From Psettodes erumei (taxonomy: Eukaryota; Chordata; Actinopteri; Pleuronectiformes; Psettodidae): a stretch of DNA of 64,000 nucleotides. The translations under genes were made by a program, and so were the position numbers. The DNA lies in contig JAFBJZ010000861.1 in NCBI GenBank assembly GCA_016785225.1, forward strand, positions 186,001-250,000. Reading direction: 5' to 3'. Position 1 is the stretch's first letter, and each line of letters begins with the position of its first letter. Under the pieces are notes generated by a model. It was not told the origin of the DNA. It ran no database searches and worked only from the letters and a program-made list of their open reading frames with translations. Positions 40,401 to 48,379 of the stretch are shown here, piece after piece.

Positions 40401-43400
40401 CCTGAATGAGCAGCGAACCGGGCGCCGCACCTCCACACAAAACAGTTGTGAGGAATGAGTATTATGTTAAGTGTTTTATAAAACGGCGTCCGCCCCGCGA
40501 GACACAGTTATAAAGACTAATGATCGCGAAGCGGCGGAGAGGGCCGCCATTGATCATCCTTTAAGTCCACAAGTGAGGTTTCTGTGACCAGATACAACGC
40601 GTAGGAGCGACGATGCAAAGCATTACGCGTCAAAACAGATGAGACGACCCCGCGTGATGGATCGGGAGAGGGTACTGCCACGTCGGGACACATGTATCCC
40701 ATTTTTGGGAAAACGACACGTATTCCAGATAAAACATGATGGAGAGGAATGTTTGTGTGCGACCACGCTTAATGCTCCGCTTGTCATAAAAGCGGTTATG
40801 CATCACATACGTTGTATGACCCTGAGGCAGGGAAGGAGAGGTCGTTTTCTTTCTTCTTCTTTTTTTTTTTTTTTTTGGAGGAGAGCGGGAGATTGATGCG
40901 AAAAAACGTTGAATGATATTTAACCCTCAGGCAATGTGGCATCTGGCAGATTTATGAATTGCTGTGCATGCAGGTTGATATGAGATGGATATGCCGCTAT
41001 TGTGTGTGTGTGTGTGTGTGTTGGGGGGGGCATTCAAATATGCGGGGAGATGCAACCGATATCCTTCATCGCGTCCTTCACGGAGCAGCACGCGACAGCC
41101 GCGTCTTTTCACAATTATACATCTTTACATCGCGCATCTTAACGACATAACATACGAGTCGGATAAAAAAATCACTTCCATACGAGCCCGGCTTTCGTCC
41201 AATAATCCGTCAGTGACTGCCCTGAAGTTAATCGCCCGTCCTAAACTGTCCATGAACGATGCGTCACACACCCATCTTATTCACCAGCACCATCCAAAAC
41301 CGGTTTACTTGCTATTTATAATTGTCCTTCTGTTTTCTAACATGCGTCTACACCAACTTTTGTAACAGATGGCTCATATTCCTCCACAGCAGCAGGTACC
41401 GGCTCTGCAGCGTTTACATCACAACTCAGAAATGAAGGTTTCGGTCACACGCTCAGCTGCAGGCCACAGGAGGGCGATTATTGTTTTAAAGTCACATCGA
41501 GGTAAATGCGCAATGCATTCTAGTGGCTGAAGTATATTATTGTGCATGTGTCTCAAAAAACGCGAACGCTTTCAAGGCAAGAGCACGACGCGAGTTTAAC
41601 GTTAGATCGTCCTTTGCCGAAACGTTATTTTGCAAAAAGGACCGTGCGAATAATCTCACTTACAGCTTGACCATACATCACCGACAAACAAAACATTTCC
41701 TTCACATACTTCCCAGTAGGTCTCCAACCATACACAAATAACTAACTGATTTACTGCATCTATGCAACAGTCCAACAAGTGTTCAAAGGTCAATAAAGCT
41801 CAGATCATAAAGCCAAACGGTCATACATACCCGTTTCTGTGAAAGTGTTTGTTTCTCTCCCTGACACAACACGTACCACACTAATTCACGCCAATCTATA
41901 GAGATGAATAATTTACTGGGAATCTGCAACCTGATCCGCAGCACCGTTAAATATTCAAGTGGCAGATGCAGCCGCTCATAATGGGAGCTGATATGAAGCA
42001 TCTCGGGTTGCGCGCAGGTTACCAGGAAGTTCGTGATCGTCGCCAGGTCACGTGGTTTCTGCCCCTCTCCCCACTGAATATAATGTTCCCTACGCATTCA
42101 GCTGCGCGGCGAGCAACTTCTGACATCGTGGTCTCTCGAATGCCGGTGACAATAACGTGACGGGCGTCTCTGCAGCTGCTGATGGAGTCGGTCGCATGCG
42201 TGCGGCACGAGGACTCGGCTGAGCTGACGGCAGCCAGTCTATCCAGTCAAATATGCTGATTGCACATGTTCAAAACCGAGCCTGGATCTGGCGTCCTCGC
42301 CAATACATAAACAGAGCTTTCAGGTTCGAGTGACGGTTGTGAAAAAAACAAAGCGTTATTCCACCTGAAAAGAACACTGCATGTTCCCGTTGCCACGAGT
42401 CCAACGCCCCAGGGATCTAATACAGTGAAAGAGCCACACGACAAAACAAGGGCTCTTTTAAACAGACCAGAGATACACAAGTGCAGCTTTAGAACAGGAC
42501 ACCACTGTTTCGAGATGGCGACGCTCAGGTTTCGCTTTGTTTACCATACTCTGTCAGCGTGCCTGAGAAAAGGGACATTGGATCTGGTGTTAGACTATAG
42601 TATATTATATTATATATTAAAATGTTGGGCAGTGCTTCTGTGTGGCTCTGTCAAGTGCTTAATAAAAAATTCCAGCAGCGTGTGAAAGGTGCAAATGTGG
42701 ATGCCTCTTGATCTAAATAATATGCTCCCAGCATTTGCATCTACATAATGCCAAAGTTCAGAAATGGCTGGAGGTGGCTGCGGCTTCAGATGATGTGACC
42801 AGCTGCAGCGCAGGGAGCGTCTTTGTCACCCAGAAACAGTGCAAAGTGAAAGTGAGTAATCTAATTTTCTGCCTCCATCAAACCCGCACAATCCCACCCT
42901 CCCCGGTAAAGCCTTTCGGGAACTTGGTAAACCCTTTGGTAAGTCTGTGGAGAGAGGAAAAAAAAACCTCACTCTGAACTATAATCCCTTTTAAGGGGAT
43001 ATGAAGAGGCTTTGCAGTAAACCTCCAATAGCCACGAGTCAGGCCTGAGGTCCCGCGCCCTTGTTCTCACCCTGGATGACCAGAGCCTCACACGGCCAGA
43101 AACAAAGACATTTTCCAAACTTTAATGCCCTTAATCTTAGCTGGGCACCTGCACTATTTTCAATCAACTGGAAGTAACCGAGCTAACAAAAACACAACGC
43201 TATCAGTAAGTAAGCGATCTCAAAAAACAACAACACAGAGTTATCTCTGTCATCTTATCGCAGAAATCACAGCTGTTTCCGCAGCATCTTTGATGTGTTG
43301 CAGTGTAATACTGTTGAGTGCAGCGCTCCCGTTCGGGTAAATACAACTGAACTCAGTGACCTTTACGAATAAAGGATAAATTTGATCAAGTCTGCACCTG

Positions 43401-44231
43401 AGCTCTCTTCTTTTACCCACCAAACTGTTCATTCTGACAAAACTGAGAAGAAAGTCTGCACACACATCCATTTTTCTTCTGCCATTTGAAATGTGTGGCA
43501 GTGACAAAGCAAATTCCAAGCAAAACGAACAAACCACTGAACATTCTGCAATGAGAGTATATTCTATGCTTTACAGCATAAAACTTTACACGACTAAACT
43601 TCCTAAAGATTGAAATCTCTAACATTTGATATCTTGAAATGAACTTACTGTGCCGCCAGTATAGAACAACAAACAAAACTATTTTGCTTTCTATGAATGT
43701 AGAATATCCCGCAGTTTTAACTCAGACTCGAGTCTCTATTACCTATATCTATGGTAGTGCAGCATATTCTGTGGAGAGGTGGAAAGAGCTGTACGTTTTG
43801 CTCGGCATTATTTGAAATACTTCATAAAATGCGTTTTTTTTCTCTGTATCTGTGTGATCTTGACAAAATAACCACTGCGGACTGGTGAGAATCAGTTACC
43901 GTCCGACAGCGTTATAAGTATTTTGAAATGCAGCAGTAAACTTTACTGATAAACATGTAGAATGTTTTGAGCCAATGTATCAACTATGTCTAGTACAGAT
44001 GTTTTCAATTTGGGTGCAAGATGAGGTTTTGGGAGCAAAATAAAGGGGTATTATATTTTGTGTTAGAAATTCTGCAAATTGAAACTGCTGAGAAAACTAA
44101 CCTGTTGAAAAATACTGTGATAATGTACTTTTACAAATACCATCCACTCCCAGATATCACTGACAGAAATGACATCACATTGGAACTTTTGTAGGACTAT
44201 GAGATACAGAAGGAAGGTTTGGAAGTTCTAC

Positions 44232-44281
<50 letters not shown>

Positions 44282-44395
44282 ACAGTATGAGGAATATTTC
44301 ACAATAATCAAGACTAATGCCACCAGAGTGATGAACAAAAAAAGCCCACACATCCTGTGCGTTCATGAGGAAACGTGAAAGCCCTACCTTGACAT
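5946..44395 (-). CDS. myo3b: MYO3B, class III unconventional myosin (kinase + motor + IQ), 3' end missing
   Basis: Twenty-nine exons were placed by reading the minus strand and joining GT-AG introns; all phases agree. Joined exons (plus coordinates, 5' to 3'): 44395-44388, 39885-39702, 38289-38155, 37525-37421, 37151-37052, 36108-36032, 35275-35130, 29673-29608, 27478-27323, 25833-25749, 25662-25546, 25437-25333, 25004-24921, 24840-24638, 24561-24463, 24373-24259, 24164-24038, 23531-23321, 22538-22391, 21198-21045, 20898-20810, 20443-20314, 14051-13972, 11847-11770, 10872-10667, 8378-8267, 8186-8024, 7614-7534, 6042-5946. The product has a Ste20-like kinase (about 30-290), a linker, a myosin motor (about 345-1040) and three IQ motifs (about 1060-1135). 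Known role of the family: an actin-based motor with autoregulatory kinase activity at tips of hair-cell stereocilia and in photoreceptors, carrying espin-family cargo. MYO3B rather than MYO3A is supported by sequence in the kinase-motor linker and neck and by the UBR3 neighbour. The C-terminal tail with its actin/espin-binding motif was not found. Confidence 0.93.
6043..7533. other. MYO3B intron 28
   Basis: Contains the C-rich tandem repeat near 6690; nothing else recognised. Confidence 0.7.
6670..6710. repeat. CACCCG-type C-rich tandem repeat
   Basis: Tandem copies of a C-rich hexamer flanked by C runs, in the intron between MYO3B exons 28 and 29. The minus strand is G-rich with possible quadruplex potential. 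Confidence 0.75.
7534..7614 (-). CDS. myo3b: MYO3B exon 28, second IQ motif
   Basis: Residues 1095-1121: [20 protein letters not shown] then AAVRIQS, completing IQ2 and opening IQ3. Acceptor tgactctag, donor gtaaag. Confidence 0.94.
8024..8186 (-). CDS. myo3b: MYO3B exon 27, converter end and first IQ motif
   Basis: Residues 1041-1094. It begins [17 protein letters not shown], then IQ1 ([13 protein letters not shown]). The start of IQ2 (AIVIQS) closes the exon. Donor gtacgc. Confidence 0.95.
8267..8378 (-). CDS. myo3b: MYO3B exon 26, converter
   Basis: Residues 1003-1040, [18 protein letters not shown] to GWVVGRTK, the converter region ending the motor. Donor gtaaag. Confidence 0.94.
8379..10666. 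other. MYO3B intron 25
   Basis: Non-coding. A GC-rich stretch at 10610-10660 abuts the donor of exon 25; a short repeat remnant lies near 8477. Confidence 0.8.
8477..8512 (-). repeat. Fragment of interspersed repeat, teleost type
   Basis: The core agctgttagcttagcatga plus agactgg resembles a common fish repeat core. Only a short remnant is visible, in the intron just upstream of MYO3B exon 26. Confidence 0.4.
10667..10872 (-). CDS. myo3b: MYO3B exon 25, motor actin-binding and SH1/SH2 helices
   Basis: Residues 935-1003. It contains [33 protein letters not shown] and the converter start, all conserved in myosin motors. Donor gtaggc. Confidence 0.96.
10873..11769. other. MYO3B intron 24
   Basis: Non-coding; contains an AC microsatellite at 11166-11184. 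Confidence 0.8.
11166..11184. repeat. (AC)n microsatellite
   Basis: About nine AC units in the intron between MYO3B exons 24 and 25. Confidence 0.9.
11770..11847 (-). CDS. myo3b: MYO3B exon 24, motor
   Basis: Residues 909-934, [18 protein letters not shown] then QTVASYFR. Donor gtaggt is chosen because it gives FR then YSLMDLL in phase. The overlapping GT one base upstream would break the frame. Confidence 0.93.
11848..13971. other. MYO3B intron 23
   Basis: AT-rich non-coding sequence; nothing recognised. Confidence 0.8.
13972..14051 (-). CDS. myo3b: MYO3B exon 23, motor loop 2 region
   Basis: Residues 882-908, [10 protein letters not shown] to [10 protein letters not shown]. This is a basic, serine-rich surface loop expected to touch actin. 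It is separated from exon 22 by the longest intron in the window (about 6.3 kb). Confidence 0.9.
15560..15930. promoter_or_regulatory. Possible conserved non-coding element
   Basis: Dense in ATTA/TAAT cores (ccaattagccc, ggattaattgg, cattagtgctg, gaattagcgg) with balanced composition and no repeats. The texture is typical of developmental enhancers in vertebrate introns. The target could be MYO3B or the expected neighbour SP5. Confidence 0.3.
16437..16462. repeat. (GT)n microsatellite
   Basis: Thirteen GT units in the long intron between MYO3B exons 22 and 23. Confidence 0.95.
17881..17915. repeat. AT-rich palindromic stretch
   Basis: tatactgt and acagtata arms around a short AT core, in the long MYO3B intron. 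Probably a microsatellite-like palindrome. Confidence 0.6.
18208..18229. repeat. (AC)n microsatellite
   Basis: Eleven AC units in the intron between MYO3B exons 22 and 23. Confidence 0.92.
20314..20443 (-). CDS. myo3b: MYO3B exon 22, motor lower 50-kDa region
   Basis: Residues 839-881 plus one base, including [20 protein letters not shown] and PLTKT before loop 2. Donor gtaggc. Confidence 0.95.
20810..20898 (-). CDS. myo3b: MYO3B exon 21, motor lower 50-kDa region
   Basis: Residues 809-838, [11 protein letters not shown] to FGIQHYAGK. Acceptor tgtttacag, donor gtatcc. Confidence 0.94.
21045..21198 (-). CDS. myo3b: MYO3B exon 20, motor relay loop region
   Basis: Residues 758-808 plus one base. 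It encodes [19 protein letters not shown] and [15 protein letters not shown]. Donor gtaaga. Confidence 0.96.
21199..22390. other. MYO3B intron 19
   Basis: AT-rich non-coding sequence; nothing recognised. Confidence 0.8.
22391..22538 (-). CDS. myo3b: MYO3B exon 19, motor switch II and relay helix
   Basis: Residues 708-757. Switch II is DIFGFE at 720-725, followed by the relay helix [20 protein letters not shown]. Donor gtgagt. Confidence 0.96.
22539..23320. other. MYO3B intron 18
   Basis: Non-coding; nothing recognised. Confidence 0.8.
23321..23531 (-). CDS. myo3b: MYO3B exon 18, motor
   Basis: Residues 638-708. It contains [18 protein letters not shown] and [20 protein letters not shown], strongly conserved in class III myosins. 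Donor gtgagc. Confidence 0.96.
24038..24164 (-). CDS. myo3b: MYO3B exon 17, motor upper 50-kDa region
   Basis: Residues 596-637 plus one base. It encodes [18 protein letters not shown] and QTDKSEVPN, a MYO3B-like signature. Acceptor ttttttttag, donor gtgaga. Confidence 0.95.
24259..24373 (-). CDS. myo3b: MYO3B exon 16, motor upper 50-kDa region
   Basis: Residues 557-595, YIDCQHCK to FRNIGFTEE. The family-specific stretch matches MYO3B better than MYO3A. Donor gtattt. Confidence 0.94.
24463..24561 (-). CDS. myo3b: MYO3B exon 15, motor
   Basis: Residues 524-557, starting [15 protein letters not shown], the conserved motor core. Donor gtcagt. Confidence 0.94.
24638..24840 (-). CDS. myo3b: MYO3B exon 14, motor switch I
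   Basis: Residues 457-524. It includes [10 protein letters not shown] and switch [10 protein letters not shown] (484-492), then [15 protein letters not shown]. The donor is gtgcgt. Confidence 0.95.
24921..25004 (-). CDS. myo3b: MYO3B exon 13, motor P-loop
   Basis: Residues 429-456. It contains the ATP-binding P-loop GESGAGKT at 434-441. Donor gtattg. Confidence 0.96.
25078..25150 (+). repeat. Fragment of interspersed repeat, teleost type
   Basis: Contains ctttatttaaccaggtaaaa followed by tgttcaaaagcgacctgg, resembling a well-known fish repeat. It occupies the short intron between MYO3B exons 12 and 13. Confidence 0.55.
25333..25437 (-). CDS. myo3b: MYO3B exon 12, motor
   Basis: Residues 394-428, with [16 protein letters not shown], the conserved HIFA segment before the P-loop. 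Acceptor cctcttcag, donor gtattc. Confidence 0.95.
25546..25662 (-). CDS. myo3b: MYO3B exon 11, motor N-terminal region
   Basis: Residues 355-393. It contains [17 protein letters not shown], the conserved start of the myosin motor. The donor is gttggt, a weak but in-phase site. Confidence 0.94.
25749..25833 (-). CDS. myo3b: MYO3B exon 10, kinase-motor linker
   Basis: Residues 326-354. It carries [10 protein letters not shown] and the [11 protein letters not shown] segment that opens the myosin motor. Donor gtaaga. Confidence 0.94.
25834..27322. other. MYO3B intron 9
   Basis: Non-coding; nothing recognised beyond a poly(T) run beside the exon 9 donor. Confidence 0.8.
27323..27478 (-). CDS. 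myo3b: MYO3B exon 9, end of kinase domain and linker
   Basis: Residues 274-326. It begins [20 protein letters not shown], the last kinase helix region with the conserved Arg, followed by a charged linker. Donor gtaaga. Confidence 0.94.
27479..29607. other. MYO3B intron 8
   Basis: Contains an AC microsatellite and a TAAT-rich stretch at about 28140-28240; otherwise nothing recognised. Confidence 0.8.
28406..28432. repeat. (AC)n microsatellite
   Basis: About thirteen AC units following a CT-rich stretch, in the intron between MYO3B exons 8 and 9. Confidence 0.93.
29608..29673 (-). CDS. myo3b: MYO3B exon 8, kinase C-lobe
   Basis: Residues 252-274 ([20 protein letters not shown]). It is a 66-base exon with acceptor gtttcag and donor gtaagt. 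It joins exons 7 and 9 in phase. Confidence 0.9.
30122..30147. repeat. (TG)n microsatellite
   Basis: About thirteen TG units followed by a short GGT run, in the intron between MYO3B exons 7 and 8. Confidence 0.93.
30374..30398. repeat. poly(T) tract
   Basis: A run of about 25 T residues, in MYO3B intron 7. On the minus strand this is poly(A), as at the tail of a retroposed element, but no element body was recognised. Confidence 0.85.
31975..32150 (+). repeat. Degraded interspersed repeat, teleost type
   Basis: The stretch with gtggtccccagaggacgaat, cctctgacttttcc and ggtgaaatgccttgacaac resembles a common fish repeat. Boundaries are approximate. Confidence 0.55.
35130..35275 (-). CDS. myo3b: MYO3B exon 7, kinase C-lobe
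   Basis: Residues 204-252, from [20 protein letters not shown] to ALFKIPR. It includes the conserved Asp of DVWSLGI. Donor gtgagt. Confidence 0.95.
35276..36031. other. MYO3B intron 6
   Basis: Non-coding; contains a CT microsatellite. Confidence 0.8.
35861..35882. repeat. (CT)n microsatellite
   Basis: Eleven CT units about 150 bases downstream (in gene direction) of MYO3B exon 6. Confidence 0.92.
36032..36108 (-). CDS. myo3b: MYO3B exon 6, kinase activation segment
   Basis: Residues 178-203. It carries the activation loop with [15 protein letters not shown], including the conserved threonine of the Ste20 group and the APE motif. The donor gtcaga is weaker than its neighbours, but the phase matches. 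Confidence 0.93.
36524..36935 (+). repeat. Degraded interspersed repeat, teleost type
   Basis: Segments such as cctccgccatccagtcaag, gtgaccttaacctttaac and cctcgaggcgttcctgagat recall a repeat frequent in ray-finned fish. It fills much of the intron just upstream of MYO3B exon 5's donor side. The family name is not known to me. Confidence 0.6.
37052..37151 (-). CDS. myo3b: MYO3B exon 5, kinase catalytic loop
   Basis: Residues 145-178. It encodes the catalytic loop HRDVKGNN (proton acceptor D158, metal-binding N163) and VDFG (D176), so the catalytic residues are intact. Confidence 0.95.
37421..37525 (-). CDS. myo3b: MYO3B exon 4, kinase C-lobe start
   Basis: Residues 110-144, beginning [10 protein letters not shown] and ending [10 protein letters not shown], typical of Ste20-like kinases. 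Acceptor ctctcccag, donor gtaagc. Confidence 0.95.
38155..38289 (-). CDS. myo3b: MYO3B exon 3, kinase alphaC region
   Basis: Residues 65-109, 45 codons. It holds the alphaC helix segment DEEIEAEYN (probable salt-bridge Glu at 73) and the hinge LWLVLE. The donor is gtgagc. Confidence 0.95.
38290..39701. other. MYO3B intron 2
   Basis: Contains the G-rich tracts at 38455-38475 and 38795-38828; nothing else recognised. Confidence 0.8.
38795..38828. repeat. G-rich low-complexity tract
   Basis: Runs of three to twelve G separated by one or two bases, on the plus strand (non-template orientation is C-rich), in the intron between MYO3B exons 2 and 3. A similar smaller tract lies at 38455-38475. Confidence 0.85.
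39702..39885 (-). CDS. myo3b: MYO3B exon 2, kinase N-lobe with glycine loop
   Basis: Residues 3-64. It contains the glycine-rich loop GKGTYGKVY (36-44) and the ATP-binding lysine of AAVK (K58). Acceptor cttccag and donor gtgagt are clear. Confidence 0.9.
41001..41020. repeat. (TG)n microsatellite with G run
   Basis: Ten TG units followed by a run of eight G, in MYO3B intron 1. Confidence 0.92.
44235..44284. repeat. (AC)n microsatellite, about 25 units
   Basis: An uninterrupted 50-base AC run, the longest microsatellite in the window. It lies about 100 bases inside the presumed first intron of MYO3B. Confidence 0.97.
44388..44395 (-). CDS. myo3b: MYO3B exon 1, putative start exon (8 coding bases)
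   Basis: The exon reads ATG TCA AG followed by donor gtaggg. Its phase (two bases over) matches the next exon exactly, giving the N terminus M-S-R-R-S-L-Y-G-L, which resembles the short mammalian start ending in LYGL. The coding part is only 8 bases and was chosen by phase and by the context gcagcaATG, so it is an inference. Alternatives are an unseen start exon elsewhere upstream, or an in-frame ATG at residue 16 within exon 2. Confidence 0.42.
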
Positions 44396-45444
44396 TGCTG
44401 CCTCCGTGATTCCATTTCTAAAATCTGCAAGACAGGGGACACTATTTCAGACATCAGCTGCACAGTCCTGCGTCCAACTCTTGATATACAAGTAAACACA
44501 GTCAAACCAGTTTTACATAAAATCTTTCTGCATTGGCTTTAACTGACAGCTATTTTAGCGTGCTGCTTACCGTCCATAGCAACATCTCCCCGAACTGATT
44601 TCCCTGTTTACCCAGTGAAGGACTTTTAATTATTAACAGTATGGACACCTGAGCATACTGTCCTGCAGGCCGGAAGCTGTTAGCTGACCAGTGCCACCTC
44701 ATACAATGGCCTATTCATGAACTGGGAGGCGGCAGCGCGCCAACACCGGCCGGGAGTAAATGAGGAACTGTGCAGTGATGCTCGCAGTATCAGCACCGCC
44801 TGTAACCTCGACATCTCTCAGAGTAAAAACCTATGGCACAACTCGGTGATTTTTGTCCCGATAAAGTTTCTCCTCGGGCCAAACTGGAGTTGTTTTGTCT
44901 AATTGGCATTAAAAAAAACACCCAGGTTTTTTACGCAGTCATTGGCCATTACCCGGAGGGCCTCCCGTATTTATGGAATGTCAACCCAATTATCCTGCAA
45001 ATGCTCAGTCACGTGGCAGGGACATTTCTGTGGCAGTAAAGGGCCGACCCAGGGGCAGTGGAGTGTTTGGGCAAACCAAAAGGCAACCTGCTTCGGAAAC
45101 CAAATAGTACCATATTTGGACAACAGGGTGGAGTTGGAGCGGAGCGAGGGACGATTCTGACTGGGAACCGGAAGCCACTACTGGGTTTACCGGGCTTTGA
45201 TTGAGGGATTGTCGGTCCCAGTCTTTGAACAAGTCTACACAAATTAACAGTCTTGGGCAGGAACCGATAGAATAACCAACGACAAATTATCAGTAATGCC
45301 AGCACATTGGCTAGCATGGCATCTGTAATTCACGATGACTGTAATATTCGTTGTCATGCTAATTTTGGCTTGCAAAAATCAGGTTTAAAATAAAATGTAT
45401 TTACCGGGGGGAAATTAACAGTCGACTCCATAGTGTCTTTTTGT

Positions 45445-45755
45445 ATGACTGAGAGGCAGATGTCAATCAAATTGTAGCCACGCCCCCAAAACATCCGGAT
45501 TTATTTATTTATTTATTTATACAAAATGCACATCATGTCGTATTGGAGAAACATAAAAAACTAGTAATTGAGACCACAAACTCATTATGAAAATGTTTAA
45601 TGAAGTAATGGATAAAGTAGGGCCATTTTCTCTCAACTTCAACACAAACAGACGTCACCCCGTGGAGTCACTCCCTGATGGTCATCTGATAGATTACAAG
45701 TTCAAGGCATTTCCGCAGTGGCTTCATTTTTCAGACCCGGAAGCTACGTCCAGTT
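45445..45755 (+). repeat. Degraded interspersed repeat, teleost type
   Basis: Segments such as tgtcaatcaaattgtagcc, actagtaattgagacc and ggcttcatttttcagacccg recall a repeat family that I remember as abundant in fish genomes. No family name is assigned and the boundaries are approximate. Reading frames across it are chance. Confidence 0.55.
45500..45520. repeat. TTTA tetranucleotide repeat
   Basis: Five tandem copies of ttta/attt inside the degraded repeat element. Confidence 0.85.
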
Positions 45756-46420
45756 TTACAGACGATGAGATAAACCATCCTGTGTGCAGTTTTATCATCC
45801 TTTATACTCTCCTGTCAGTCGTCATTCAACTGGCAAACACTGATGCTCCAGCGGTCTCGGCGGTGCACTGGTGCATCAGGCTGTGGCATTTTGACAAAAA
45901 TATTGTTCTGACAGCCACATTTCCCCCTGGCAGTGGTGTAAGGAGTAATATTTGAGCTTTGTGGAGCCAAATCAATAGTGTTGTGAAATCCTTTTTCCCC
46001 CTCCTATCCGCTTTGCACTCATGTCAGTCAGTTTTCTTTGAAATTACATCAATTACACCTACTACAAATGACTCATAATGGCCATGGAGACGCAAAATTG
46101 ATTACAGTTTTATGTAATTCTTCAAGAGCATAGAAAGGTAAAGATGAGGGTTATTGACATTCTTTTCCAAAAGCAGCTAAGCCATTGAGTGAAAGGACAG
46201 AATAGAATATGTTTTCTGATATGCATTGATATAAAGCTTTTTTTTATAGAACATAAAGCACAATGGTCTATTTTCAAAAATTCACTAACATCGGTAATCT
46301 ATGATTCTCCCCCACCACCAAGTATTGGTATCAGTCTCAAAAAAATAACCTCTGGCAATTCACAGAAAGACTGATCAAATCTGGCAACAGAAAAAAGGAC
46401 ACAGATCAGTGTGTTTATAT

Positions 46421-46426
46421 TTTATT
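46421..46426 (-). terminator. Alternative polyadenylation signal AATAAA
   Basis: A minus-strand AATAAA is followed about 20 bases later by a GT-rich stretch (ctgatctgtgtcc), about 1.8 kb after the UBR3 stop. It is an alternative 3' end for UBR3. Confidence 0.3.
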
Positions 46427-47558
46427 CACATATGTTACATTTTGCATTAAATGTCCAAGTCACACTTTCTGGTCAAACTCAGAAAGTTTGAGTCAGCACC
46501 TACAGTAATATACTGTATTCTCTCTTCACTCATACAGGAGAACACACAAGAGCTTTCAGTTACAATTTACCCCCGTTACTCATTGGCTATTTGGTTGCGG
46601 TCATTTACAAAGTGGGTACTGCAAAATAAAGAAGAGAGGAGAAACTCAGTAAACAGAAAAGCAGCATGCACAAATTCAAGAAGAAGTTTTTCAAGTTTAA
46701 GCTTGTTCCGTAAAGATTCCATCGAAGCAGCGTGATGCGAGCCAGCATTTTGAAAAACCAGACATTAGGGATATCAGCGGTGTGCTGTTTATCACTCGGG
46801 AAAAAAACCCCAAAAACATTAATCTTGCAGGCACAACTGGATAAATTTCCTCTCTTCCAGAAAAAAAAGATGATAATCAGAAAATTAAGTAGCTAAGACA
46901 CTTAAATAATGGTGGCTTAAAGGATGTCATGCACACTGTAGAACAGATACTCAAGTTTGATAATCTTGTAATGATGGAATGCAACTATAAATCACAAATA
47001 GGTGATGCATGAGTAAGGGGATAGACATCACAATAAATGTTCTATACTGCAGTTATGACTCAACAATCAAAAGCGTAAAGGAAAAAAAACCCTTTTTTTT
47101 TTCTTGTCAGAGCAACTTACATTTCACTGAGTTTCATATCTTGAGAGAATATTTAGAAAGAACCAATATCATATTTAAGCTCTCATATGGTGTTCAGCTT
47201 TGCTGTTGCAGCAGGACACCAAACCTGTGCAATGACACTCCTTTAAAAATATGCTACTTAAATTCTCTGTGTTTGATTTCAGGGTATTGTGGAGCAGTGA
47301 CAGTTGTAATTTTAGCTGACTTAGAGTTGGCATTTGAGTTTCTTCTTCAGAACCGAGTGGAAACAAAGCGCAGATAGGGCAGGACTACTTGAACTGTAGT
47401 GAGCGAAATGAGGTGACCGCATACCTCCTTAAACGTTAAAGTGAGTTTGAGTCAACATTCCCAGCCATCTACTGTAAACTCAAAGCACAACCTTGGAAAG
47501 AGAAAAAAAAAATCTTCACAAAAGTTAAAATTACTTACTTGAACAATGAGCAGCAGCA

Positions 47559-47564
47559 TTTATT
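47559..47564 (-). terminator. Candidate UBR3 polyadenylation signal AATAAA
   Basis: On the minus strand AATAAA lies about 700 bases after the UBR3 stop, within the expected 3' UTR. Vertebrate UBR3 3' UTRs can be longer, so this may be internal or unused. Confidence 0.3.
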
Positions 47565-48261
47565 TAAATATCTAAAATGTATTTTTAAACAGCAAAAACA
47601 ACGAAAAAAATTCCTGAGGATGGATTGCAACTAGACCCATAAGAAGAGCCTTTGCTTGTTTGCAAAAAAAACTCTCGTGTGTTGATGGGTTGGGCTTGTC
47701 CTGCCTAGCATCACATGTCAGCAGACAATGAGTGCACATTGCAATTACATCGCTACACTCATCAGGGGCTTGAAACTCATGCCAGCACAGCAGAGCACAT
47801 TTTGATAAATAAAAGAGATATGCATTAATATCATCATAAATGGTGCAAAATGTAATCAAACTTTGCAGGGACATTTAGCACTTGATTTTTTTTTTTTACC
47901 CAAATAAATATGACAGGCTTCAAAGCCAGTTCCAAAACCAATTTAAATTCTGGGCAAAGTTGTGCTTTTTTTTTTTTTTAAACTTTGATCTCACTGAATT
48001 CTGTTTTTCCCTGTTGAAAACCACACAATAAATCACTTAAACACACACGTGTTAATCTTTAGGCATGATTGTACACCAAACTTCACATAAACCAAGGCTG
48101 TGGCAGCAAAACCCTCACCGGATGTTTCTGTTTATCACGTTAAGAGTTCTCGAATATTTTTTGATCGAGGCAGACACATAAGCCAGACAAAAAAAAAAAA
48201 TAAAAAATAAAAAAAATCTTCTCCGTCACGGGTTGTTGTTGTCAGTGGACTTTGGAAGATC

Positions 48262-48379
48262 TTAGAGTCCATTATAATGAGGCCCCCAACGCTTATTGAT
48301 GTGATCGAAGGTGTGTGAAACCCATTGCTGCTCCAACACTCGATACCTCTCCTCACATAAGAAGAGAGGCTTGCCACGG
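48262..48379 (-). CDS. ubr3: UBR3 terminal coding exon with stop
   Basis: It encodes RGKPLFLCEERYRVLEQQW then VSHTFDHINKRWGPHYNGL and a TAA stop at 48262-48264. The C terminus is almost identical to that of vertebrate UBR3. Confidence 0.97.

Larger units (their letters stand above)
39886..44387. other. MYO3B presumed intron 1
   Basis: Contains TG and AC microsatellites; no coding sequence recognised. Its right boundary depends on the inferred start exon. Confidence 0.55.
44396..48261. other. UBR3 3' UTR and UBR3-MYO3B intergenic gap
   Basis: About 3.9 kb without recognised coding sequence. The right part should be UBR3 3' UTR. It also holds a degraded interspersed repeat at 45445-45755 and a TTTA tetranucleotide run at 45500-45520. 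The promoter of MYO3B presumably lies just above 44395, but no TATA box or CpG cluster stands out. Confidence 0.6.

Noticed and set aside
7534..44395. MYO3A as identity of the class III myosin
   Set aside because: The linker, motor surface segments and IQ region match MYO3B better, and the neighbour is UBR3, the known MYO3B neighbour.
45587..45955. 122-codon plus-strand frame in the intergenic gap
   Set aside because: It overlaps a degraded interspersed repeat and has no domain; it is not considered a gene.
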